This document shows positions 46,874 to 53,426 of a stretch of DNA of 64,000 nt, piece by piece. Origin of the DNA: Achromobacter piechaudii NBRC 102461 (GTDB lineage Bacteria; Pseudomonadota; Gammaproteobacteria; Burkholderiales; Burkholderiaceae_B); assembly GCF_001571245.1 (NCBI RefSeq), contig NZ_BCTK01000005.1:1-64000 (forward strand), in the 5' to 3' direction. How positions within the stretch are numbered: position 1 is the stretch's first letter; each line of letters starts with the position of its first letter. The notes below the pieces were generated by a model. The model worked only from the letters and a program-made list of their open reading frames with translations, was not told where the DNA came from and searched no databases. The position numbers and the translations under genes were made by a program.

Positions 46874-47077
46874 ATGAAACTAATAAATGAATCTGATGGT
46901 GGGTTGGAATTTTCGTGCTCAGTTGAAGAGGTATTTATTTTAAAATGTGCTCTCAATGAAGTGTGCAATGGTCTGGACTCATTCGAATTTCAAACTCGAA
47001 TGGGCGCGGAAAGGTCTGAGGTGGTAAGCATGCTTGAATATTTGCACACACTGCTGGTGAACTTTAAGCGGCGCTAG
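46874..47077 (+). CDS. Small AT-rich protein, possible orphan immunity protein
   Basis: The 67-residue frame begins MKLINESDGGLEFSCSVEEV and ends LEYLHTLLVNFKRR. It has balanced composition and a helix-rich look. It lies between the intact Imm42 gene and the relic of a second Imm42 gene, the zone where exchanged CdiI genes accumulate. No strong ribosome site is visible. It could be an orphan immunity protein; no family name can be given. Confidence 0.55.
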   Translation: MKLINESDGGLEFSCSVEEVFILKCALNEVCNGLDSFEFQTRMGAERSEVVSMLEYLHTLLVNFKRR

Positions 47078-47161
47078 CCTTGCGATGGTATCGAGGTGAT
47101 TTTGTAGTTCGGGATTGCAGTCGGTCTTCGGCGCTCGATCTGCCGCAGGAATGCCAGGCTA

Positions 47162-47269
47162 ATTTTTATCGAAATCTTTCCACACGAAGGGTTCGATTCG
47201 ATCATTTCTATCGCTTACATTGAGTGGGTTGTGCAACAAATTGCTGAGATTGATTTGTCGATTCGGTAG
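47162..47269 (+). pseudogene. 3' remnant of a second Imm42-like immunity gene
   Basis: The frame ending at TAG 47267 reads FDSIISIAYIEWVVQQIAEI then DLSIR. It aligns without gaps with the end of the intact immunity protein (FEAIVSIADIKQIVQQLSDY, DLAVR). Similarity continues past the stop: GTCAGACCGCCTTAGCT resembles the bases after the intact gene. The 5' part is missing, so this is the tail of a duplicated or replaced cdiI. Confidence 0.8.
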
Positions 47270-47340
47270 GAGTCAGACCGCCTTAGCTCAAACTAGCATT
47301 AAGTACGGGTTGGTCGATCCGTAAGCCCACCCTAAAGGTT

Positions 47341-47625
47341 GGTACCAGCGTCCCGCAAATGCCAGGCGGCGTGGGCATGGGCACGCCGGCGGTCGCGGCA
47401 GCCAGCGGCAACAGCAGTTCGGCGACCCAAAGCGGCATCAGCGGCGGCGCCATCGTCATTCAGGACGAGGTGGCGCAGCAAGACCTGGCGGGCATGATTG
47501 CAGCCGAGACAATCGCTTCATTGAATCGGGATACCGCGTTGGATATGTTGAACGCGCTCAAGCTCATTGCCGATGAGAAGGTAATCGAGGCGGGATTTGA
47601 GATTGCATCGGAGGCGCAGTGGTAG
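47341..47625 (+). pseudogene. Displaced fragment of cdiA (pre-toxin side)
   Basis: The 94-residue frame GTSVPQMPGGVGMGTPAVAA to FEIASEAQW repeats cdiA bases 44526-44803, with many substitutions at both DNA and protein level. It has neither a secretion signal nor a toxin, and it stops where the parent reads EAQRQ. It looks like the scar of an orphan cdiA-CT module or of recombination between modules. An ATG at 47359 opens it, but nothing suggests it is a functional gene. Confidence 0.85.
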
Positions 47626-47653
47626 GGCAGGGATGTTCTTGAAGGATCGAATG

Positions 47654-48001
47654 ATGAGATATAAGGACGAAAATCTAATTAGTAGGAACAGAGTTAATGA
47701 GGTGTTTGTCTCCGAGGATGTCGGGGAAATTAGTGCCACGCTCGTCGCGATTGCGCTAAACGATTCGAGCTGGCGGTGGGCGCAAAATCGATGTTTAGAA
47801 TTTTTGAATCACGATAATTTTGAAATTAGAGGGGTCGCCGCGACATGCTTGGGGCATATTGCCAGAATTCATGGCCAACTCGATAAGGATAAGGTGATGC
47901 CTGCTCTACGTGAGCGCCTTAAAGATAAAGCCATCTCGGGGCGAATTGAAGATGCAATCGCAGATATTGGTATGTTTTTGAGCAATAGGAGGAAGTGGTA
48001 G
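47654..48001 (+). CDS. HEAT-like orphan immunity protein
   Basis: The 115-residue helical protein starts MRYKDENLISRN at ATG 47654, with AAGGA 7 bases upstream (ATG 47651 is an alternative). The helices, with ICLGHIAR-type block RGVAATCLGHIARIHGQL and VMPALRERL, suggest a short HEAT-repeat fold common among CDI/Rhs-associated immunity proteins. It begins 28 bases after a displaced cdiA fragment, the position expected for the immunity gene of an orphan module. AT-rich DNA sets it apart from the chromosome. The cognate toxin is absent here. Confidence 0.75.
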   Translation: MRYKDENLISRNRVNEVFVSEDVGEISATLVAIALNDSSWRWAQNRCLEFLNHDNFEIRGVAATCLGHIARIHGQLDKDKVMPALRERLKDKAISGRIEDAIADIGMFLSNRRKW

Positions 48002-48409
48002 ATAGGGGCGGGTTTTAAACGTAGGAACCAGCCCGTAGAACTTCGGTGTCTCCTCGGCGCCGCCTCCCTTGAAGACAAGCAGATCGACAGATAACCAGAT
48101 CCCCTGCCGTGTTGAGGCAACGCAAAGCCCTCACTCCGGTCGCCAACTACACAGCAATCACAACATCACTCACACCACATACATCCTGCAAAAGCACCCC
48201 CACCGCCGAACAAATCCCCCCAATCCCCACCCCTTAATCCACATCAACCCCCCATCCCCACCCCCGATGTACGATCCCTACATCTTTCGGCGCAGCTCTA
48301 CCCCCATAGCCCTCCCGTCCTTTCCCATTGCACGCGCCCGCCTTCCACAAGCCTCACACCCCAAGCAATGAGCGCATCCTCCGACTAAGCTCCTTCAAGG
48401 ATGATCGGC
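48002..48409. other. Gap with C-rich, G-quadruplex-capable tract
   Basis: No gene is seen between the orphan immunity gene and the flavocytochrome gene. Between 48216 and 48265 the + strand has six runs of 4-6 C (48216, 48225, 48230, 48248, 48256, 48261), so the minus strand can fold G-quadruplexes. The whole stretch 48100-48370 is unusually C/A-rich and G-poor on the + strand. Confidence 0.6.
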
Positions 48410-49735
48410 ATGAAAAGAATACGTTGGGTACTGATCTGCGGATTGGCTATCGTTGCAGCCCTCTGGCTGTTGCCACACGCGCAGATTCTGTATCTGCGTG
48501 AAGTCTTCGCCATGCGTCACGAATGGGTCCTGCTGACGGGGCTGGTGGCGTTTGCCGCGATGGCGGGGGCGGTGATGTTGTCGATGCGTCCCGTGTCCGT
48601 CGAGCCGCCGATGGGCGGTCTGGACAAGATGTACCGTTTGCACAAATGGCTGGGGGTGACGGCCCTGGTGGTCGCCGTGCTGCATTGGTTGTGGATCAAG
48701 GCGCCCAAGTGGGCGGTCGGCTGGGGTTGGATTGTGCGGCCTCCGAAAGGGGATCGTCCGCAGCTGGAAGGCCTGGAAGCCTTCTTTCGTCAGCAGCGCG
48801 GGCTGGCGGAGACCATGGGTGAGTGGGGTTTCTATGCCTTGATCGTCCTGGTGCTCATCGCTTTGATTTCACGCGTGCCCTATGGTTATTTCCGCAATAC
48901 GCACCGGCTCATGGCCGTGATCGCGTTGGTGTTTTGCTGGCACGCCGTCGTGCTGACCGAATATTCCGATTGGTCCAAGCCTGTCGGCTGGTTGACGGCG
49001 GCGCTGGTGGCAGGTTGCGTGGTGGGGTCGATCGTTGGACTGACGGGGCGCATCGGACGGCGCCGGCAGGTGCCCGCGCGTATTACGCAGCTGGAACCCT
49101 TTCGCCACAATCGCGTGCTCAAAGTCGTGCTCAAGCTCGACAAACCCTGGCCCGGGCATCAGACCGGCCAGTTCGCCTTCGTCACCTTCGACCCTCGCGA
49201 GGGCGCGCATCCCTTCACGATTTCTTCAGCGTGGAAGGGCGATGGCAGTATGTTTTTCCTTATCAAGGCTGTCGGCGACTACACAAGCCGGCTTGCCGAA
49301 ACGTTAGAGATTGGCGGCACCGCCACGGTCGAGGGGCCGTACGGGGATTTCCAGTTTGCCGGACCTCAGCAAAGACAGATCTGGATCGGAGCCGGCATTG
49401 GCATCACCCCCTTCATCGCGCGCATGCAAGCGCTGGCCGCCGAACCCGACGGCCGCCAGATCGACCTTTTCTACGTGACGCAGTTGCCCGATCCGGCCTT
49501 TGTGGAAAAGGTCCAGAAAAATGCCGAGGCGGCTGGCGTCACGCTGCATCTGCACGTCAAGGGACGGGACCCGCGCCTGACTGCCGACGTCATCAAAGAG
49601 ATGCTGCCGGACTGGCGCGATGCCAGTATCTGGTTCTGTGGCCCGGCCGGCATGGGGGATGAGCTTCAATCCTCCATGCAGAAGGCAGGTCTGGATCCGG
49701 CGGCCTTCCACCGGGAATTTTTCCAGATGCGTTGA
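48410..49735 (+). CDS. Ferric reductase-like transmembrane flavocytochrome
   Basis: The 441-residue membrane oxidoreductase has about six N-terminal helices of the ferric-reductase domain with paired heme-ligand histidines (RLHKWLG, AVLHWLW, NTHRLMA, CWHAVVL; residues ~70-185). A cytoplasmic FAD-binding domain (~215-310, HPFTISSAW) and an NAD(P)-binding domain (~315-441, GAGIGITPFIARM and WFCGPAGM) follow. It should move electrons from NAD(P)H across the membrane, to ferric chelates or oxygen. ATG 48410 has AAGGA 8-9 bases upstream; ATG 48401 abuts that site and is less likely. It stands alone between the CDI and type VI loci. Confidence 0.9.
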   Translation: MKRIRWVLICGLAIVAALWLLPHAQILYLREVFAMRHEWVLLTGLVAFAAMAGAVMLSMRPVSVEPPMGGLDKMYRLHKWLGVTALVVAVLHWLWIKAPKWAVGWGWIVRPPKGDRPQLEGLEAFFRQQRGLAETMGEWGFYALIVLVLIALISRVPYGYFRNTHRLMAVIALVFCWHAVVLTEYSDWSKPVGWLTAALVAGCVVGSIVGLTGRIGRRRQVPARITQLEPFRHNRVLKVVLKLDKPWPGHQTGQFAFVTFDPREGAHPFTISSAWKGDGSMFFLIKAVGDYTSRLAETLEIGGTATVEGPYGDFQFAGPQQRQIWIGAGIGITPFIARMQALAAEPDGRQIDLFYVTQLPDPAFVEKVQKNAEAAGVTLHLHVKGRDPRLTADVIKEMLPDWRDASIWFCGPAGMGDELQSSMQKAGLDPAAFHREFFQMR

Positions 49736-49774
49736 CGGGCCAGGCGTCAGAGCACGCCAAAGCCCGGCTGCCGC

Positions 49775-50044
49775 TCAACCAAACTCAAGCTGATAGAAGC
49801 TCTGGCTGGCGATCAGCGTCGCGCCGCAGGACGTGCGCATGCCTTCCAGCGCCGTCATGCGGTCCGAGCTGACGTTGTGGACGCCTTCGACGATGGTGTG
49901 CGTGTCGCCGCATTTGGGGCAGGTGACTCGGTCGCCGACGCGGGCCATGGGCTGGCCGAAGATGATGACGGTTTCATCGCCGGTCACGACGACGCCGCCG
50001 TGCGACGTCTTGTCGCCCTTGCGGATGACGGAACGTTGGGACAT
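49775..50044 (-). CDS. PAAR domain protein (type VI spike tip)
   Basis: The 89-residue protein is a stand-alone PAAR: IRKGDKTSHGGVVVTGDE, PMARVGDRVTCPKCGDTHTI, and the closing GATLIASQSF. PAAR proteins form the sharp cone on VgrG and can bind zinc. It has no extension, so it probably works as a tip without a fused effector. It is last in a two-gene minus-strand unit with the PDG-repeat gene. Confidence 0.9.
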   Translation of the reverse strand: MSQRSVIRKGDKTSHGGVVVTGDETVIIFGQPMARVGDRVTCPKCGDTHTIVEGVHNVSSDRMTALEGMRTSCGATLIASQSFYQLEFG

Positions 50045-50062
50045 GGGTGGCGAGATATTTGT

Positions 50063-50317
50063 TTACAGATAGGTGCCGTCCGGCGCACGCCGAGCGGGTC
50101 CGACCACGAACGTGCCATCGGGCGCCATGCGCACTGGTCCGCCGCCGCCCTTGTAGGTCCCGTCGGGTGCGCGTTGCGGCGTGCCGGCCACGTAGGTGCC
50201 GTCGGGCGCGCGGGTGATGGGGCCTTCGCCGCCGACATAGGTGCCGTCTGGGGCGCGGCGCGGCTTGCCTGCGATGAAGTGCCCGTCGGGCAACATGCGG
50301 ATGGATTTCGTCGTCAT
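50063..50317 (-). CDS. PDG-repeat small protein beside PAAR
   Basis: The 84-residue protein starts at ATG 50317 with AAGGAG upstream. After MTTKSIRM it consists only of PDG repeats: LPDGHFIAGKPRR, then APDGTYVGGEGPITR, APDGTYVAGTPQR, APDGTYKGGGGPVRM and APDGTFVVGPARR, ending APDGTYL. Units alternate 13 and 15 residues. Each could be one beta-hairpin, so the whole may form a small solenoid. It is 18 bases upstream of the PAAR gene and co-transcribed, so a role at the spike or in effector loading is plausible. I know no named family. Confidence 0.8.
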   Translation of the reverse strand: MTTKSIRMLPDGHFIAGKPRRAPDGTYVGGEGPITRAPDGTYVAGTPQRAPDGTYKGGGGPVRMAPDGTFVVGPARRAPDGTYL

Positions 50318-50498
50318 GGACGCTCCTTGGATCGGAGCGGAAATCATAACGATGCATCGTGATGCGCCTTGTAATAGGACGTGTCATCTTTGAACGTTAT
50401 GCGTAAGTGAATGTGGGATGATTTCCGCCATTCCTGCTGCGGGCCGCGCCGTTCTCCGGCACGCATGCCGCCAGCCCACGCCACTTCTGCTTTAAGAC

Positions 50499-51623
50499 AT
50501 GACCGACATCAACGCCTTGTTGCTACCGATACCCGGCGATGCGCCCTGCGGCGTGGACCTGGTGTTCTCGCCCGAATTCGACGCCATCCGCGAAGCGCGC
50601 CGGCACGACGACCCTCAGCTTGACCAGGGCGACTGGATCATCGACCTGAAAGAGGCCGACTGGCCGGAAGTCGCGCGCATCTGTTCCGACGCGCTGCGCA
50701 ACCGCAGCAAGGACATCCGCATTGCGTCGTGGCTGGCCGAAGCGTGGGCCAAGACGCGCGGGTTCGCGGGGCTGCGCGACGGCTACCTGCTGATCGACGG
50801 CCTTTGCCAGAACTACTGGGACGGCCTGCACCCCGTGCCCGAGGATGGCGACGTGCAGCAGCGCGTGGGCAACCTGGCCTGGCTGTTGTCCCGTTCGCAG
50901 CAACTGATCGGCGAGATCCCGTTGACCCAGGCGGACGGCGCGCGATACGGCGCGGTGCTCTGGGAGGCCGCGAGCCAGTTGGCCAACGCCGTCAAGCGCA
51001 CGCCCGACAATGCCAACGAGCTGACTCGCGGCAAGCTCACGCTGGACCGTTTCGATGCCGCGCGCCGCGATACGCCGCCGTCGTTCTATTCCGAACTGGA
51101 TAGCCAGCTGGAAGGCTGCGCGCAGGCGCTGGCGCAGCTTGAACGCACGCTGGACGAACGCCTGGGCGATGAAAGCCCGGCGTTCTCCCGGGTGCGCGAG
51201 GCGCTGCGCAACGTCACCGAACTGGCGCATCGTTTTGCGCGCGACGCCGGCCTGCTGGTGCGCGCCGACATGGCGCCGCCGCCGCAATCGCCTGCTGCGC
51301 CCGCCGTTCCCACACGCGTGGAGCCTACCTTGCCCGCCATCGATTCTCTTTCGACCGCCAACGAGCCCGCCGGCCATCCTGCCACGCCTGCTGCGCGCGG
51401 TCCGATTCAGACGCGCGAACAGGCGCTGGCGCAATTGCGCGAGGTGGCTGATTTCTTCCGCCGCACCGAGCCGCACAGCCCGGTCGCCTACCTGGCTGAC
51501 AAGGCCGCAAGCTGGGGCGAGATGTCGCTGCACCTGTGGCTGCGCACGGTGGTCAAGAACGACGAAACGCTCTCCGGTCTGGAAGAGCTGCTGGGCATCA
51601 AGAAGGCCGGCGACAACAACTGA
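50499..51623 (+). CDS. tssA: Type VI secretion system protein TssA (ImpA_N domain)
   Basis: The 374-residue cytoplasmic protein has the ImpA_N domain at residues ~10-125 (PGDAPCGVDLVFSPEFDAI, then EVARICSDALRNRSKDIRIA, YWDGLHPVPEDGD). A Pro-rich linker (~265-305) and a C-terminal helical domain (REQALAQLREVADFFRRTEP, LEELLGI) follow. TssA caps the baseplate or the distal sheath during tail polymerisation. It is divergent from the PDG-repeat/PAAR unit and convergent with the OmpA gene. Confidence 0.93.
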   Translation: MTDINALLLPIPGDAPCGVDLVFSPEFDAIREARRHDDPQLDQGDWIIDLKEADWPEVARICSDALRNRSKDIRIASWLAEAWAKTRGFAGLRDGYLLIDGLCQNYWDGLHPVPEDGDVQQRVGNLAWLLSRSQQLIGEIPLTQADGARYGAVLWEAASQLANAVKRTPDNANELTRGKLTLDRFDAARRDTPPSFYSELDSQLEGCAQALAQLERTLDERLGDESPAFSRVREALRNVTELAHRFARDAGLLVRADMAPPPQSPAAPAVPTRVEPTLPAIDSLSTANEPAGHPATPAARGPIQTREQALAQLREVADFFRRTEPHSPVAYLADKAASWGEMSLHLWLRTVVKNDETLSGLEELLGIKKAGDNN

Positions 51624-51644
51624 TGCCGGCCAGCGGCGCGCGCC

Positions 51645-52439
51645 TTAGCGCGCCGCGCGGAACTCGATGCGCCGGTTCTTGGCGCGTCCTTCGGCCGTGG
51701 CGTTGGTGGCCACGGGCTGATCGGGGCCAGCCCCCATCGCTTCGAAGCGCGACACCGGCAGCCCCTTGTCCACCAGGTAATCGCGCACGGCATCCGCGCG
51801 CGCCTGGCTCAACGCCAGGTTGGTGCTGCGGCTGCCCGAGCTGTCGGTATGCCCGATGATCTGGATCTTGTCGGCGCGCAGCTTGGGCACGGCGTCCGCC
51901 ACGCGGTCCAGCAGTTCGCGGCCACGCGCGGTCAGGCGCGTGCTGCCGGTTTCGAATTCCACGACGCGGTTGCTCAACAGGTTGTCCAGCACGTCCTGCT
52001 CGTCCTTGCCGGCCGACACGCGCAGGCCATTGACGATCTTGTACGTGGGGTTGAGCGACGTGGCGAAGTTGCTGGCGATCTGCTGCCGCGAGGCTTCGTT
52101 GTCCACCTCGCCGCGCAGCCGGATCTGCGTGCCGTCGATCTCCAGCTGGCCACGGTTGATCTGTTTGAGCGGGCTGTCCAGCAGCTTGCTCACGTGCTGC
52201 GACCAGTTGGGCGGCGCCACCACACCGCCCACGTCGATGCGGTCGATTACGTTGCCGACCCCGTAGACCTTTTGCAGCCGGGCCAGCACGTCGGCCTTGG
52301 TGGCCTCGTCCGGCACCGCGCCGCTGGCGACCACCTGGCCGGGTTGGGGAATGACGTTGGCCGGCACCACCGTTGCGGCGTCCTGGGCATGGGCCGCGCA
52401 CGACAATGCGGCGGCCAGGGCAAGAATTAGCGTGCGCAT
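51645..52439 (-). CDS. OmpA family protein of the type VI cluster
   Basis: The 264-residue protein has a type I signal peptide (cleavage near AHAQD), a BON-like middle (DGTQIRLRGEVDNEASRQQI) and a C-terminal OmpA peptidoglycan-binding domain (~150-264: VEFETGSTRLTARGRELLDR, IIGHTDSSGS, LALSQARADAVRDYL). It probably anchors the secretion machine to peptidoglycan. It is the last gene of the tssM-tagF unit, 3 bases after tagF. Confidence 0.9.
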   Translation of the reverse strand: MRTLILALAAALSCAAHAQDAATVVPANVIPQPGQVVASGAVPDEATKADVLARLQKVYGVGNVIDRIDVGGVVAPPNWSQHVSKLLDSPLKQINRGQLEIDGTQIRLRGEVDNEASRQQIASNFATSLNPTYKIVNGLRVSAGKDEQDVLDNLLSNRVVEFETGSTRLTARGRELLDRVADAVPKLRADKIQIIGHTDSSGSRSTNLALSQARADAVRDYLVDKGLPVSRFEAMGAGPDQPVATNATAEGRAKNRRIEFRAAR

Positions 52440-52442
52440 GCG

Positions 52443-53426
52443 CTAGGCTCCGATGAAAACTTCGCGGAACGTTTCCAGCGCCTGGCGCAAGGAAAGCCGC
52501 GGTTGATCCAGATAGCTCGACAGCTTGGCCAGCCCGTGGCTTGCGCTGACGTGGTCGCGCACCCACGGGGCCGATTCCAGCACGATGTAGTGCTGCGACA
52601 AGGTCTGCGGCGTGGACAGCAGGCTGGCCAGCGTCTGCGGCGACGCGCCGCGAAAGCCCACCACTAGCCGATGCTTGCCCGCCACTCTGCCGATGAACAC
52701 GGCGATCTCGAAGTCGGCGCGCGTGAGGAACGGCGCGATCAGCGTCATCCAGTAAGTCGCCACCAGGTTGATGTAGAGCGGGTCGTCGGGCAGTGGCAGC
52801 GCCAGGCCCGTGTCCAGCTGCGACGAGCCGCTGGACATCACGGGTGCAAGCAATATGCCCAACGCCAGCACGATGTCGTGCATGCTCGCGGCGTGGCCGT
52901 TGTTGCGCAGCATGGCTTCGACGCGCTCGATCGTTTGCAGATCGATGAAGGCGTCAAAGCCGTCGTCGGCCGCCGTGCGGATTTCCCCTTCCAGATCGTT
53001 CAGGGTTTGCAGCGCGGGGGCGGGGTCGCCGTCCAGCATCAGTTGCCCGGCAGCCGTGCCCATGCGGTTCCACATACGGCTGAACGCCAGCGGGCTGCGC
53101 GCGATGAAGTCCAGCGGCTTGGATACTTCAACCGAAGTCGCGCTGATGAACGGAAAGCGCCGACCCGACTGGTCGCGGCTGGGTTGCAGATGACCGGCGA
53201 TGGCCAGCTTGCCACGGGACCCCAGCACGGCGAACGGCACTGGCTGCGCCTCGTCGTACAGCGTCTTCCAATGCGGGTCCTGCGCCAGGATTTCCATGGT
53301 GTTCGCTACCCAGGCGTCCAGCGTAGACATCAGCTGGGGGTGCGAGGTGTTCTTCACAAAATCACCACGGGACGGGATCTTGCCAAAGTAGGCCGTGCGG
53401 AACATGGGGGACTGCGGATGGCTCAT
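52443..53426 (-). CDS. tagF: Type VI secretion-associated protein TagF
   Basis: The 327-residue protein begins MSHPQSPMFRTAYFGKIPSR; the block GKIPSRGDFVKN is the N-terminal signature of TagF, a regulator that controls firing in other species. Its ATG overlaps the tssM stop (53423-53426, ATGA), showing translational coupling. No PppA or PpkA genes are in the window, so the regulatory branch cannot be judged. Confidence 0.92.
   Translation of the reverse strand: MSHPQSPMFRTAYFGKIPSRGDFVKNTSHPQLMSTLDAWVANTMEILAQDPHWKTLYDEAQPVPFAVLGSRGKLAIAGHLQPSRDQSGRRFPFISATSVEVSKPLDFIARSPLAFSRMWNRMGTAAGQLMLDGDPAPALQTLNDLEGEIRTAADDGFDAFIDLQTIERVEAMLRNNGHAASMHDIVLALGILLAPVMSSGSSQLDTGLALPLPDDPLYINLVATYWMTLIAPFLTRADFEIAVFIGRVAGKHRLVVGFRGASPQTLASLLSTPQTLSQHYIVLESAPWVRDHVSASHGLAKLSSYLDQPRLSLRQALETFREVFIGA

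Noticed and set aside
47359..47625. An 88-residue gene starting at ATG 47359
   Set aside because: The whole frame is a copy of an internal part of cdiA, without promoter, signal or natural end; treated as a displaced fragment.
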